The notes under the pieces were generated by a model. It had not been told where the DNA came from, searched no databases, and was given only the letters and a program-made list of their open reading frames with translations. A program made the position numbers and the translations under genes. 64,000 nt of DNA from CAWDLX01 sp046728155 (GTDB lineage Bacteria > Actinomycetota > Actinomycetes > Mycobacteriales > Micromonosporaceae). Shown piece by piece: positions 42,566 to 57,399 of the stretch. Where the stretch lies: NCBI GenBank assembly GCA_046728155.1, contig JBKPDY010000124.1, positions 1 to 64,000 of the forward strand, written 5' to 3'. Numbering within the stretch: the stretch's first letter is position 1; the number at the start of each line of letters is the position of its first letter.

Positions 42566-44557
42566 CTACCAGAGTTCTCGGGGGTCGATCTGAATCCGGA
42601 CGACCCCCTCGGCTTTCCGCGCGCTACGCACGCCGGCCGCCTCGCGTAACGCAACCGCCAGCGCGGCGCCGGCCGTACGCGACGGTGCGCGCACGAGAAT
42701 GCGTTCCTCGTCTCCAACCGGCACCGGCCCGAGCGTCTCGGCGCCCTCGGGCAGGTCAACCAGCGCGAGTAGGTCGGTCACGGCGTCGGCGGCCCCGGTG
42801 AGGCTCGCCATCCGTGCCGCCGGCGGGAAGCCGAGTTCCCGCCGCTCGGCCAGTTCCCGTGCCGCGAACGTCGCCGGATCCCACCGCAGCAGTGCCTGGA
42901 CCGGGGGCAGTGCCCCGTCGGCGACAACCACCACCCGTCCGTCCTCAGGCGCCGGGCGCGCCAACGTGGCCGCGGCCAGCCATCGCCGCAGGGTCTCCTC
43001 GGCAGCCCGCAGGTCGGCTCGGGTCAGCAGCGCCCAGCCGTCGAGCAGGAGGACCGCACCGTACCCGCCGGCCGCAACGGGTTCCGCTCCGGGCGTGGCG
43101 ACGACGATCGCTGGCTCGGCCGCCACGCTTGTCAACACGCCGTCGCGTCCTGAGGTCCGTACCGGCGTGCCGGCGAACGCGCGGCCCAACTCTTCTGCCG
43201 TACGGCTGGCGCCCACGACCGACGCACGCAACCGACGCCCGCTACACCGGTGGCAGACGAAGTCGGCCGCTGGTCGGCCACACCAGCGGCAGGCGGCGAC
43301 CGCATGCGAGGACCGCAGCTCGAGCGGACCCGAGCAGCGCCCGCATCGCGCCGGGGTGTGACAGTCCACACAGGACACCGCCGGAACGTAGCCGTGGCGG
43401 GGAACCTGGATCAGGACCGGGGCGCCGGCGGCCAACGCGTCACGGGCCGTGCGCCAGGCCAGACTCGGCAGGCGCGCGCTCGCGGCGGCGGGGTCACGCT
43501 CCCGATCGATGTCGTCCCCGGTTGGGGTGACGGCCGGCGCCCGGCTCCGGACGGTGTCGCGGGCCGCCGTGAGCGGTTGTGCCCATCGCGTCTCGACCAG
43601 CAGCTGCGCCTCACAGCTGCGCGCGGTCGCCGCGACCAGCGCGCCCGCCTCGGCGAGCTGCGCCCGGGTCAGGAGCACCTGCAGCGCGTGCGGGTACGGC
43701 GCCCGGGGTTCGGCGTGCAGGTCGTCACCGTCGTCCCAGATCACCACCAACCCGAGGTCGGCCATCGGCGCGAACGCCGCCGAGCGGGTGCCGATCACAC
43801 AGCGGGTCTGCCGCCGGCTCGCCCGCAGGAATCTCCGGTACCGCTCGGCCGGACCGAGTCCCGCCTGCAGAGTGACGTAATGTTGCCCGCCGAGTACGGC
43901 CGACATCGCCGCGTCCAGCAGCTCCAGGTCGCGACCGTCGGGCACGACGGCGACGACGCCGCGTCCACCGTGGATAGTCGCAGCGGCGGCGTCGGCGATG
44001 CGGGCCGCCCAGTCCTCGCCCGGGAGCACCGTGAGTACCGCCCGTGCGGGCCTACCCTCGCGCAGCGCGGCAAGGAAGTCAGGCCCGTTGCGGTATAACC
44101 GCCAGGCCGCATGGTCGGCCTCGGCCGCGGGCGGCGGACCGGGTCGGGTGGCCGACTGACCCTCGGCTCGCGCGTGCCGGGGCGGTACCGCCAGCCGGAG
44201 TACGTCGGCCAGGGTTCCGGCGTACCGGTCGGCTACGGCCCGGGCCAGTTCGGCCACCTCGGGGCGCAGCACGGGCTCGGCGGAGGTGACCCGGTCGAGA
44301 TGGGCGAGCTGGCCGTCATGGTCGGACCGGTCGAGGCGCTCCAAAATGAATCCATCGACGAGCCTGCCGGCGAACCGGACCCGTACCCGGCACCCTGGGA
44401 CCGCGGCGTCGGCGAGCTCGGGGGGAACCAGGTAGTCGAACGTCCGGTCCAGGTGCGCCAGCGACACGTCCACCGACACCCGCGCCACCGGCAGTGTCGT
44501 CGCCGGCGTCCGGCGCTTCGGCTCCGTCGGGGCCGCGGGTGGGTCGGCATGTACCAC
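42566..44557 (-). CDS. priA: Probable replication restart protein PriA, ATPase-deficient type
   Basis: 663 residues. The N-terminal 3'-DNA-binding domain (VARVSVDVSLAHLDRTFDYLVPPELADAAVPGCRVRVRFAGR) and the zinc-binding Cys cluster (SCVDCHTPARCGRCSGP and CRWCGRPAADFVCHRCSG) match PriA. The helicase core lacks Walker A (no GxxxxGKT) and the DEAH box (the matching place reads VVIWDDGDD). This loss is known in actinobacterial PriA homologs, so the protein probably loads or structures forks without unwinding DNA. Length is a little below the usual 730. It lies downstream of metK on the same strand. Confidence 0.9.
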   Translation of the reverse strand: MVHADPPAAPTEPKRRTPATTLPVARVSVDVSLAHLDRTFDYLVPPELADAAVPGCRVRVRFAGRLVDGFILERLDRSDHDGQLAHLDRVTSAEPVLRPEVAELARAVADRYAGTLADVLRLAVPPRHARAEGQSATRPGPPPAAEADHAAWRLYRNGPDFLAALREGRPARAVLTVLPGEDWAARIADAAAATIHGGRGVVAVVPDGRDLELLDAAMSAVLGGQHYVTLQAGLGPAERYRRFLRASRRQTRCVIGTRSAAFAPMADLGLVVIWDDGDDLHAEPRAPYPHALQVLLTRAQLAEAGALVAATARSCEAQLLVETRWAQPLTAARDTVRSRAPAVTPTGDDIDRERDPAAASARLPSLAWRTARDALAAGAPVLIQVPRHGYVPAVSCVDCHTPARCGRCSGPLELRSSHAVAACRWCGRPAADFVCHRCSGRRLRASVVGASRTAEELGRAFAGTPVRTSGRDGVLTSVAAEPAIVVATPGAEPVAAGGYGAVLLLDGWALLTRADLRAAEETLRRWLAAATLARPAPEDGRVVVVADGALPPVQALLRWDPATFAARELAERRELGFPPAARMASLTGAADAVTDLLALVDLPEGAETLGPVPVGDEERILVRAPSRTAGAALAVALREAAGVRSARKAEGVVRIQIDPRELW

Positions 44558-44614
44558 GCGCCCGTGTCTACCAGACGCGGCGGGTCTCAGGGCACGACCG
44601 CGGCGCTGGGCGGG

Positions 44615-45808
<1,194 letters not shown>

Positions 45809-45993
45809 GATGCTCCCTGAGTGTTGGCAGTCTGGAACGGTTGTGTGGAACGGATCCGCGGCCCTGCGGTGTCGCGAGTCTAACGCGGTCGGCGTTTCGC
45901 GATGTGACCGGCTGACAGCGGCCACATCCGCCCGTCAGTGTCACACCGGGCCGGCCGGGCCGGGGCGGAATCACCCGTACGGCCGCGAATGGG

Positions 45994-47196
45994 TCAACGT
46001 CGCGCTGACGACAGGCGGGCGACGACGAGATCCCAGACCGCGTCGGCGATCTCCTCCTTGGCCGCCTCGGGGACAAGTGTCGTGGATCCGTCCGAACCCA
46101 GGACCGTCACGGCGTTGCGGTCCCGTCCGAAAACTTTGTCCCGGCCGACCTCGTTGACGACGATCAGGTCGGCCCGCTTGCGGGCGAGCTTCGAACGGGC
46201 GTTGGCGAGGATGTCGTCGGTCTCCGCCGCGAACGCGACCAGCACCTGGCCGGCCGGTTTGCGCTCGCCCAGTTCGGCGGCGATGTCGGGGTTCGTGACA
46301 AGCCGCAGGACCGGGGCGGATCCGTCCTGGGCCTTCTTGATCTTCGAGTCGGCGTACTCGGCCGGCCGGAAGTCGGCCGGTGCGGCCGCCATCACCACCG
46401 CGTCGGCGTCGGCGGCGGCGTCGAGGGTCGCCTTGCGGAGTTCCTCGGTCGTTCCGACCCCGATGAACGTCACCCCGGCCGGACCGGGCAGGTCGACGTT
46501 GGCGGCGATCAGCGTGACCCGGCCACCCCTGGCCACGGCCGTACGGGCCAGGGCGTATCCCTGCTTGCCGGAGGACCGGTTGCCCAGGAACCGGACCGGG
46601 TCGAGCGGTTCACGGGTGCCGCCGGCGGTGACGACGACGTGGCGCCCGGCAAGATCGGTCGTGGCGGTGTTGCCACGGCGAAGCACGCGACGCAGCACCT
46701 GGAAGATCTCCACCGGATCGGGTAGCCGGCCCTTGCCGGTGTCGGCGCCGGTGAGCCGCCCGCTGGCCGGCTCCAGCACGAGCACCCCCCGCCGGCGCAG
46801 TGTGGCGACGTTCTCCATCGTCGCGGGATGCTCCCACATCTCGGTATGCATGGTGGGCGCCATCACGACCGGACAGCGCGCCGTGAGCAGTGTGTTGGTC
46901 AACAGGTCGTCGGCTAAACCGTGCGCGGCCCGGGCGATCAGGTCGGCGGTGGCCGGCGCGACGACGATGAGATCGGCCTGCTGTCCGATCCGCACGTGTG
47001 GCACCTCGTGCGCGTCATCCCAGACGTCGGTCGCGATCGGCCGGCCAGACAGAGCCGCCCAGGTCGGCTCGCCGACGAACCGCAACGCGGACGCGGTCGG
47101 TACCACGCGTACCTCGTGGCCCGATTCCGTGAGCAGGCGCAACAGCTCACACGCCTTGTATGCGGCGATTCCTCCGGTGACGCCGAGCACGATCAC
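45994..47196 (-). CDS. coaBC: Bifunctional phosphopantothenoylcysteine decarboxylase/synthetase
   Basis: 400-residue coenzyme A enzyme. The N-terminal flavin decarboxylase CoaC has VLGVTGGIAAYKACELL, ADLIVVAPATADLIA and the substrate-clamp PTMHTEMW. The C-terminal CTP-dependent synthetase CoaB has VVTAGGTREPLDPVRFLGNRSSGKQGYALA and the conserved Lys pair in SKIKKAQD. Both halves look complete. The start is GTG 47196, preceded by GGAGAGG. It follows rpoZ by about 43 bases; gmk-rpoZ-coaBC-metK is a common actinobacterial order. Confidence 0.95.
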   Translation of the reverse strand: MIVLGVTGGIAAYKACELLRLLTESGHEVRVVPTASALRFVGEPTWAALSGRPIATDVWDDAHEVPHVRIGQQADLIVVAPATADLIARAAHGLADDLLTNTLLTARCPVVMAPTMHTEMWEHPATMENVATLRRRGVLVLEPASGRLTGADTGKGRLPDPVEIFQVLRRVLRRGNTATTDLAGRHVVVTAGGTREPLDPVRFLGNRSSGKQGYALARTAVARGGRVTLIAANVDLPGPAGVTFIGVGTTEELRKATLDAAADADAVVMAAAPADFRPAEYADSKIKKAQDGSAPVLRLVTNPDIAAELGERKPAGQVLVAFAAETDDILANARSKLARKRADLIVVNEVGRDKVFGRDRNAVTVLGSDGSTTLVPEAAKEEIADAVWDLVVARLSSARR

Positions 47197-47239
47197 TCTT
47201 GGCGGCCTCTCCGCGGCCGGACCCGCCGCGCCATCGGAG

Positions 47240-47503
47240 CTACTCCTCGGTCTTCTCCGCGGTGAGGAGGCTGCTGTTGATCTCGCGGAGCGCGATCGAG
47301 AGCGGCTTCTCCTGCGGCGTGGTCTCGACCAGCGGCCCGACATATTCGAGCAGGCCTTCGCCGAGCTGGCTGTAGTACGCGTTGATCTGCCTCGCGCGCT
47401 TGGCTGCGAAGATCACGAGCGCATACTTCGACGACGTCTTCTCGAGCAGCTCGTCGATGGGCGGGTTGGTGATCCCTTCAGGGGTCGCCACGGTTCCAGA
47501 CAC
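47240..47503 (-). CDS. rpoZ: RNA polymerase omega subunit
   Basis: 87-residue accessory subunit that wraps the beta' C-terminus. [35 protein letters not shown] is the conserved core, and [15 protein letters not shown] follows. GTG start at 47503. It lies 33 bases after gmk and before coaBC on the same strand. Confidence 0.96.
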   Translation of the reverse strand: MSGTVATPEGITNPPIDELLEKTSSKYALVIFAAKRARQINAYYSQLGEGLLEYVGPLVETTPQEKPLSIALREINSSLLTAEKTEE

Positions 47504-47536
47504 GGGAAGATCCTTCAGTCGTTCGAGAATGTCGAC

Positions 47537-48130
47537 TCAACTCAGCTGGTGAGTCATGTGTGAACGCAGCAATGCTAGCAAGTCGTCGGCCGCCTGTTCG
47601 ACGTGGCGGTTGACGATTGTCACATCGAAGTCCGGTTGGGCCGCCATTTCCTCGCGGGCATGGTCGAGTCGGTGCCGGACCGTCGCCGGATCGTCGGTGC
47701 CCCGGCCGATCAACCTGCGTTGCAGTTCGTCCCAGCTGGGCGGAGCGAGGAAGACCAGCTGTGCCTCCGGCATGGCCTCGCGCACCTGGCGGGCGCCCTG
47801 CAGGTCGATCTTCAACAAGACAGGCTGGCCTGCCCGGAGTCGCTCGGTCACGGCGGCGCGTGGCGTTCCGTAGAGATTGCCGGCGAACTCGGCCCACTCG
47901 AGCAGCTCGCCAGCGGCGATCATGCGCTCGAACTCGAGCCGCTCGACGAAGTAGTAGTGGACCCCGTCGACCTCGTACGGCCGCATCCGCCTCGTCGTCA
48001 CCGACACCGAAAGCCACACCCACGGCGCGCGTGCCCGGATCAGCTCGATCACGCTGTCTTTGCCGACCCCCGAGGGGCCGGACAGGACGGTGAGCCGAGC
48101 CGGTGCCGGGCGCGTCGCGTCGTTGTTCAC
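47537..48130 (-). CDS. gmk: Guanylate kinase
   Basis: 197 residues; phosphorylates GMP to GDP. The P-loop is [13 protein letters not shown]: an Asp replaces the usual Ser/Thr or Gly after the Lys, with Ser next. The GMP-binding region is [28 protein letters not shown], and the lid follows. [10 protein letters not shown] is also conserved. It is located between mihF and rpoZ as usual in actinobacteria. Confidence 0.95.
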   Translation of the reverse strand: MNNDATRPAPARLTVLSGPSGVGKDSVIELIRARAPWVWLSVSVTTRRMRPYEVDGVHYYFVERLEFERMIAAGELLEWAEFAGNLYGTPRAAVTERLRAGQPVLLKIDLQGARQVREAMPEAQLVFLAPPSWDELQRRLIGRGTDDPATVRHRLDHAREEMAAQPDFDVTIVNRHVEQAADDLLALLRSHMTHQLS

Positions 48131-48211
48131 TGCTCAGTTCTACCGGATTCCATCAGGCGCCAGGCTCACATGACGCCAACATCGGCGGCGGCGTCACCGT
48201 GGCTGCCGGCG

Positions 48212-48535
48212 TCATTTGCCCCCGACCGTGAACTCGGCCAGGAGCGCCTTTCGCTGTTGTTCGCCGAGCCCGCGCAGTCGCCGACTCTCGGCGATCTTCA
48301 ACTTCTCCATGATCTGCGTGGCGCGCACCTTGCCGATGCCGGGCATCGACTGGAGTACGGCCGACACCTTGAGCTTTCCGGCGACCTCGTCGGCCTCAGC
48401 CTGGTCGAGCACCTTGGTCAAGGTAGTTTTTCCCGCTTTGAGCTGCTCCTTGAGCTGTGCGCGGGCTTTGCGAATTTCCGCAGCCTTCTCCAGCGCAGCG
48501 GCGCGCTCTTCGGGGCTGAGCTTGGGAAGCGGCAC
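48212..48535 (-). CDS. mihF: Integration host factor, actinobacterial type
   Basis: 107-residue DNA-binding nucleoid protein of the mIHF/sIHF family. The N-terminal helix (PEERAAALEKAAEIRKARAQLKEQLKAG) is followed by an H2TH-like fold: VLDQAEADEVAGKLKVSAVLQSMPGIGKVRATQIMEKLKIA. PGIGKVRA is the helix-hairpin-helix DNA contact. GTG start at 48535. The neighbour gmk is the classic partner. Confidence 0.95.
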   Translation of the reverse strand: MPLPKLSPEERAAALEKAAEIRKARAQLKEQLKAGKTTLTKVLDQAEADEVAGKLKVSAVLQSMPGIGKVRATQIMEKLKIAESRRLRGLGEQQRKALLAEFTVGGK

Positions 48536-48657
48536 CAGATCTCCTCGGTCCCTCGTGGACAGCTGGGTGTAGCACCAGCGCGGGGAAAACTAGTGCTCAG
48601 CGAGGCGTTTGGCAACGCAAGTGCATCGAAACGCCTACCGTGGCGCAGGGAGACAAT

Positions 48658-49497
48658 TCACGGAATCGGATCTTTCAGTACTTTTCGACAATCCGCCACA
48701 GCCTGGGCGGCGGCCTGCCGCAACGCCTCGACCCGCGGTCCCGATCGAAGCACCTCGCGGGAGTACGACGGCAGCAACAGGCCCGTCAGCCCGGCGAACA
48801 TATGCAGATCATCGGCCACCGCACCCTGCGCCCCGAGTCCGGGAGCCAGGACGGGGCCGTTGAGGCGGCTGAGGTCCAGGCCCGTCGCCTTGTCCGTTGC
48901 GCCGACTACGATCCCGACCGAGCCGAGTCGTGCCGCCCCTTCATTGACCGCGCTGACCTCGTCAACTACCGCCTGCGCCACGGTTACCCCGGCTCCGGTC
49001 CGGGCCTGTTGCACCTGGTGACTGTCCGGGTTGGAGGTACGGGCGAGGACGAAGACGCCGCCGTGGTGTCGCCGCGCCTCGGCCAGCATCGGTTCCAGGG
49101 AACCAGGTCCGAGGTAAGGACTCACCGTCATGGCATCGGCATACAACGGGCTGGCCGGGTTCAGGTACGCCTCGGCGTACGCCTGAGCGGTGGAGGCGAT
49201 ATCGCCGCGTTTGACGTCGACCAGCACGATCGCTCCCGCATCGCGGGACTGTCGGATTGCCGACTCTAGCACGGCAATTCCGGCAGAACCGAAACGCTCG
49301 AAAAATGCCGATTGCGGCTTCAGGACCGCCACGCGATCGGCCAACGCATCGACGACCGTTGTGGCGAACATCTCCAATCCTTCGGCCGAGTCCGGCAGCC
49401 CCCACTCGGCGAGAAGGCTTGCGTGCGGGTCGATCCCGACGCACAGTGGCCCGCGTTCGTCGACCGCCTCGGCCAAGCGCTCACCGAACGTCTTCAT
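48658..49497 (-). CDS. pyrF: Orotidine 5'-phosphate decarboxylase, type 2
   Basis: 279-residue final UMP-forming enzyme of the longer class 2. The catalytic Lys-Asp stretch is [22 protein letters not shown] near residue 95. [17 protein letters not shown] binds substrate phosphate or ribose, and [13 protein letters not shown] and [10 protein letters not shown] form the other phosphate loops. ATG 49497 overlaps the pyrD stop (ATGA). Last gene of the pyrimidine operon, followed after about 120 bases by mihF. Confidence 0.94.
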   Translation of the reverse strand: MKTFGERLAEAVDERGPLCVGIDPHASLLAEWGLPDSAEGLEMFATTVVDALADRVAVLKPQSAFFERFGSAGIAVLESAIRQSRDAGAIVLVDVKRGDIASTAQAYAEAYLNPASPLYADAMTVSPYLGPGSLEPMLAEARRHHGGVFVLARTSNPDSHQVQQARTGAGVTVAQAVVDEVSAVNEGAARLGSVGIVVGATDKATGLDLSRLNGPVLAPGLGAQGAVADDLHMFAGLTGLLLPSYSREVLRSGPRVEALRQAAAQAVADCRKVLKDPIP

Positions 49498-50770
49498 CCG
49501 TCGACTCCGCTCCCTTCGGTGTTCTCGCGATGATCGGCGTCCTCCGAACACCTGCACCCCAGGCGGTCGCGTTTGTTCGGAAAGGGCCGATCATGCGAGG
49601 GTTGGTTCCCGCCCACCGCGGCTTTTGCACGGTTTGTCGGGATAGGTTCGGGCACCGGTCGCACGTGATCGGCGTTGTCGTACCGGACGCGACGACCATC
49701 GTCGCGTTTCGTGCCATGACGGCGATCTTGCTGGGGTTGCGCGATCCCAGAGGCCAGAGCCAGGGCAGTCGCGCGCACAAGGGCAGGACCGCGGTAGATC
49801 AGTCCGGTGTACAACTGCACCAGGCTCGCTCCGGCATCGGCCAACGCCAACCCGTCGTCCGGGTCGAGAATCCCACCGACACCGACGATCGGCAGGGCGC
49901 CGCCGGTCTCCTTGTGGATGAAGCCGACCACGTGCCGGACCCGGCCGGTCAGCGGTCGCCCGCTCAGGCCGCCGGCCCGTTCGCCGCGCAGCAGGTCCGT
50001 TGCCGCCAGACCCGTACGGGACAGGGTGGTGTTCGTGGCGATCACCCCGGCGACCCCGCGCCGCAGGCACACGTCCAGGGCGTCGGCGATCGCGGCGTCG
50101 GTCAGGTCCGGGGCGAGCTTGACCAGCAGCGGCGTGCCCGCGGACTCCGCCCGCAATGCGGCGAGCAGCTCGTCCAGCCGGTCGCGCTCCTGCAGCGACC
50201 GGAGCCCAGGGGTGTTCGGCGAACTCACGTTGACCGCGAAGTAGTCACCGTACGGACGCAGTACCCGGAACGCGGCGAGGTAGTCGGCCACGGCGTCGGT
50301 CAATGGCGTGACCTTCGACTTGCCGAGGCTGATCCCGATCGGAACCCGGATCCGGCCGGCCGCACGGACCGCGGCCAGCCGGCGGGACAGCGCCTCGGCG
50401 CCGGCATTGTTGAAACCCATCCGGTTGATCAACGCGGATGAGTCGCGCAGGCGGAAAACGCGCGGTCGGTCGCTTCCCGGCTGTTCATGCCAGGTCACCG
50501 TGCCGACCTCGACGAAGCCGAACCCGAGCGCCGGCCACGCCGTCAACGCGACGCCGTCCTTGTCCATCCCCGCGGCGAGCCCGACCCGGTTCGGGAACAT
50601 GAGTCCGAAGACTTCGGCCGGCTCTGTCACGGCATACCGCTGGCGCAGCCCGGATAGCGCCCACGCCGGCAACCTGTGCAGGCGGCGCAGGGTCCACTCG
50701 TGGGCCGCCTCCGCGTCCCCGTGCCCGAGCCGGAACAGGACCGGTCGGGCCACAGCCTCGTACACGCTCC

Positions 50771-50774
<4 letters not shown>
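49494..50774 (-). CDS. pyrD: Dihydroorotate dehydrogenase (class 2) with extra C-terminal tail
   Basis: Membrane-associated, quinone-linked FMN enzyme; the N-terminal amphipathic segment [16 protein letters not shown] is typical of class 2. FMN and orotate sites: [40 protein letters not shown] (catalytic Ser), [16 protein letters not shown] and VGVGGILD. The enzyme normally ends soon after [16 protein letters not shown] (about residue 346). Here it continues for about 80 hydrophilic residues ([17 protein letters not shown] to GSGVDG) coded by palindromic repeat-like DNA. Whether the tail is tolerated or processed is unknown. ATG overlaps the carB stop. Confidence 0.94.
49525..49598. repeat. 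Palindromic repeat inside the pyrD 3' extension
   Basis: Two 24-25-base arms (49525-49549 and 49575-49598) form an imperfect inverted repeat sharing ATGATCGGC and TCCGAAC, around a 25-base loop. A second small hairpin (CGCGACGA, loop CCA, TCGTCGCG) lies at 49688-49706. Together they occupy the segment that lengthens PyrD, so the tail looks like inserted repeat DNA kept in frame. Confidence 0.65.
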
Positions 50775-54080
<3,306 letters not shown>

Positions 54081-54088
<8 letters not shown>

Positions 54089-55193
54089 GCGCGCCGACCA
54101 GTTCGGTGAATCTATCGAAAAGATAGTCCGCGTCGTGTGTACCGGCCGCCGCCTCCGGGTGGTACTGGACTGTGAACGCCGGTACGTCCAGACAGCGCAG
54201 GCCTTCGACGACGCCGTCGTTGAGGCACACGTGGCTCACCTCGACCCGGCCGAAGTCCGTTTCCGTCACGCCGTCCACCGGCGCCTGTATTGCGAAACCG
54301 TGGTTGTGCGACGTGACCCCCACCCGCCCGGTCACCCGGTCGAGCACCGGCTGGTTGATACCGCGGTGGCCGTACCCGAGCTTGTACGTCTCGAATCCCA
54401 GTGCCCGCCCAAGGATCTGGCTACCGAAGCAGATGCCGAACAGGGGAACGCGCCGGCTCAGGACCGCCCGGGCCAGACCGACCGCATGTCCCGCGGTCGC
54501 CGGGTCGCCGGGGCCGGGCGAGAAGAAGACCGCGTCCGGTGTGACCGCGAGCAGATCGTCCAGAGTGGACGACGCCGGCAGGACGTGCGTCGTGACTCCC
54601 CGAATGGCGAGCCGCCGGGTCACGTTGCGCTTGATCCCCAGGTCGAGCGCGGCCACGGTGAACCGGCGCTCGCCAACTGCGTCCACTGTGTACGCCTGGG
54701 GAGTGGAGACCTCGGCCGACAGGTCTGCCCCGAGCATCGGCGGCGAGGCCAGCACCCGCTCCTGTAGCAAGACCGGATCGGTCTCCACACTGGACACCCC
54801 CGCCCGCATCGCGCCCCGCTCGCGCAGGTGACGGGTGAGCGCGCGAGTGTCGATGCCGCAGATGCCGACGACTCCTTCGGCGGCCAGCCGGTCCTCCAGA
54901 CCACCGGTTGACCGCCAGTTCGACGGGGTACGCGTGGGATCCCGGACGACATAACCGGCAACCCAGAAGCGGTCGGACTCGTCGTCCTCGCCGTTGACAC
55001 CGGTGTTCCCGACGTGCGGGGCGGTCTGCACCACGACCTGACGGTGGTACGACGGGTCGGTCAAGGTCTCCTGGTAACCGGTGACCCCGGTGGTGAAGAC
55101 CGCTTCGCCGAAGGTCTCCCCCAGACTGCCGTAGGCTTCGCCGTGGAATGTCCGGCCGTCCTCGAGGACGAGCAGCGCCTCCCTCCGCATCAC
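54081..55193 (-). CDS. carA: Carbamoyl-phosphate synthase small subunit
   Basis: About 370 residues. Glutamine amidotransferase subunit that feeds ammonia to CarB. The N-terminal small-subunit domain has [18 protein letters not shown] and [18 protein letters not shown]. The C-terminal class I GATase triad is Cys in [15 protein letters not shown], and His and Glu in [10 protein letters not shown]. The start is GTG 55193 (overlapping the pyrC stop in GTGA) or the next codon ATG 55190. Confidence 0.96.
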
Positions 55194-56473
55194 CGGGTCG
55201 CCTTCCCGTCCAGGACCGTCGGCCGTCCATGGTGGAACGTAGCCATTACCCGGCAAGGCAACGTCATCCCGGCGTAGGGTGTGTTCCGACTTCTACTGGC
55301 CAATGTGGATGGTTCGACCGTCCACTGTGCCGACGGATCCACCAGGGTGAGGTTCGCCGGCTGTCCCACCACCGGGTCGTGGCCGTGCTCCGACAGGCCG
55401 GCGATCCGAGCTGGCGCGCGGCTCGTCCGCTGGGCGATCCCATCCCAGCCCAGCGGTTCCAGCACAGCGTCGACCACAATGGACAGAGCCGTCTCGAGAC
55501 CCAGCATGCCGGGCCTGGCATAGGACCACTCGCACTCCTTGTCCTGCACGGCGTGCGGGGCATGATCGGTGGCGACCGCGTCGATGACACCCTCCACCAG
55601 AGCGTCGCGCAGGGCCGACACATCCTCACGCGTACGCAAGGGTGGGTTGACCTTGAAGACCGGGTCGTACCCCTCGGCCATCTCGTCGGTGAGCAGAAGG
55701 TGATGCGGAGTCACCTCCGCGGTGACCCGGACGCCCCGTCGCTTCGCCCAGCGCACTATCTCCACCGAGCCCGCGGTGGAGACGTGACAGACGTGCAGGC
55801 GGGCGCCAACGTGTCCGGCGAGGAGTACGTCGCGGGCGATGATCGCCTCCTCGGCGACGGCCGGCCACCCGCGCAGGCCCAGCCGGGCCGAGACCACGCC
55901 CTCATGCAGCTGCGCCTCCTCGGTCAACCGCGGCTCCTCCGCGTGCTGAGCGATCACCCCGTCGAACGCCTTCACGTACTCCAGGGCCCGGCGCATCAGC
56001 CGCGGGTCGGCTACGCAGTGCCCATCGTCGGAGAAGACCCGCACGCGGGCGGCGGAGTCGGCCATCGCCCCGAGCTCGGCGAGGCGTTCCCCGGCTAGAC
56101 CGACGGTCACGGCCCCGACCGGCTGCACGTCGACCAGACCCGCCTCCCGGCCCAGCCGCCACACCTGCTCCACCACACCGGCGGTATCGGCCACGGGCGA
56201 GGTGTTCGCCATCGCGCAGATTGCGGTGTACCCGCCCATGGCCGCCGCCCGCGATCCCGACTCGACCGTCTCCGCGTCCTCCCGCCCGGGCTCGCGCAGA
56301 TGCGTGTGCAGGTCGACCAGCCCCGGCAGGGCGATCAACCCGTCGGCGTCGACCAGTTCGGCCCCGCGTACGGTCAGCCTGCGCCCGATCTGCCCGATCA
56401 CGCCGTCCCGGATGAGAAGGTCGATCGGCTCGGCTCCGGCGAGGCTCGCTCCCCTGATCAGGTATCCGGTCAC
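55190..56473 (-). CDS. pyrC: Dihydroorotase
   Basis: 427-residue zinc amidohydrolase that closes carbamoyl-aspartate to dihydroorotate. The metal His pair is in [12 protein letters not shown], followed by [13 protein letters not shown]. Further sites are [38 protein letters not shown] and the catalytic Asp in [14 protein letters not shown] start overlaps the pyrB stop (GTGA). The usual pyrB-pyrC pairing suggests a complex. Confidence 0.96.
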   Translation of the reverse strand: MTGYLIRGASLAGAEPIDLLIRDGVIGQIGRRLTVRGAELVDADGLIALPGLVDLHTHLREPGREDAETVESGSRAAAMGGYTAICAMANTSPVADTAGVVEQVWRLGREAGLVDVQPVGAVTVGLAGERLAELGAMADSAARVRVFSDDGHCVADPRLMRRALEYVKAFDGVIAQHAEEPRLTEEAQLHEGVVSARLGLRGWPAVAEEAIIARDVLLAGHVGARLHVCHVSTAGSVEIVRWAKRRGVRVTAEVTPHHLLLTDEMAEGYDPVFKVNPPLRTREDVSALRDALVEGVIDAVATDHAPHAVQDKECEWSYARPGMLGLETALSIVVDAVLEPLGWDGIAQRTSRAPARIAGLSEHGHDPVVGQPANLTLVDPSAQWTVEPSTLASRSRNTPYAGMTLPCRVMATFHHGRPTVLDGKATR

Positions 56474-57399
56474 CGGCGTCCGCCTCCCAGCATCAGGTAG
56501 AGGACGGCCATCCGGATGCTGACCCCGTTGGCCACCTGTTCGACGACGGTCGACCGGGCCGAGTCGGCCACGTCGGGGGCGATCTCCATGCCACGGTTCA
56601 TCGGACCTGGGTGCATCACGATCGCATGTCCCGGCAGAGCCCGTACCCGGTCGGCGTCGAGCCCGTACCGGCGGGCGTACTCACGCTCGGAGGGGAAGTA
56701 CGAGTCGCTCATCCGTTCGCGCTGGACCCGCAGCATCATGACCACGTCGGCACCGGCCAGCACCGCGTCGAGGTCGTAGCTCACGTCCGCCGGCCAGGCG
56801 TCCACACCGACCGGTAGCAGCGTCGGCGGCCCGACAAGCGTGACGTGCGCGCCGAGAGTGTGCAGCAGATGCACGTTCGACCGGGCGACCCGGCTGTGCA
56901 GCACGTCGCCGACGATCGCGACCTTCAGGCCCTCGACCCGGCCATGGCGGCTGCGCATGGTGTACGCGTCGAGAAGGGCCTGGGTCGGGTGTTCGTGGGT
57001 GCCGTCACCGGCGTTGAGCACCGACCCGTCGACCCATTGCGCGAGCCGGTGCGGCGCGCCGCTCGCCGGATGGCGGATCACTACCGCGTCCGCCCCCATC
57101 GCCTGCAGGGTCAGCGCGGTGTCCTTCAGGCTCTCCCCTTTGGACACGCTTGACCCCTTGGCCGAGAAGTTGATCACGTCCGCACTGAGCCGCTTGGCCG
57201 CCGCTTCGAACGAGATGCGGGTACGGGTCGAGTCCTCGTAGAACAGGTTCACCACCGTCCGCCCGCGCAGGGTCGGCAGCTTCTTCACCTCACGGCCGGC
57301 GGTCGCGGCCATCTCGGTGGCTGTGTCCAGCACGGCGACGGCCGCCCGGCGGTCCAGGTCGGCCGCGCTCAGCAGGTGTCTGATGCCCAGGCCGCTCAT
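56470..57399 (-). CDS. pyrB: Aspartate carbamoyltransferase catalytic subunit
   Basis: 309 residues; joins aspartate with carbamoyl phosphate. The carbamoyl-phosphate loop is [16 protein letters not shown], with [20 protein letters not shown] supplying the mobile loop. [12 protein letters not shown] and [12 protein letters not shown] close the site. No pyrI regulatory-subunit gene is in the operon, so control is probably by PyrR and by CarB. The ATG overlaps the pyrR stop (ATGA). Confidence 0.96.
   Translation of the reverse strand: MSGLGIRHLLSAADLDRRAAVAVLDTATEMAATAGREVKKLPTLRGRTVVNLFYEDSTRTRISFEAAAKRLSADVINFSAKGSSVSKGESLKDTALTLQAMGADAVVIRHPASGAPHRLAQWVDGSVLNAGDGTHEHPTQALLDAYTMRSRHGRVEGLKVAIVGDVLHSRVARSNVHLLHTLGAHVTLVGPPTLLPVGVDAWPADVSYDLDAVLAGADVVMMLRVQRERMSDSYFPSEREYARRYGLDADRVRALPGHAIVMHPGPMNRGMEIAPDVADSARSTVVEQVANGVSIRMAVLYLMLGGGRR

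Noticed and set aside
45809..45993. SAM riboswitch before metK
   Set aside because: None of the conserved SAM-I or SAM-II stems or core bases could be found in this 185-base gap.
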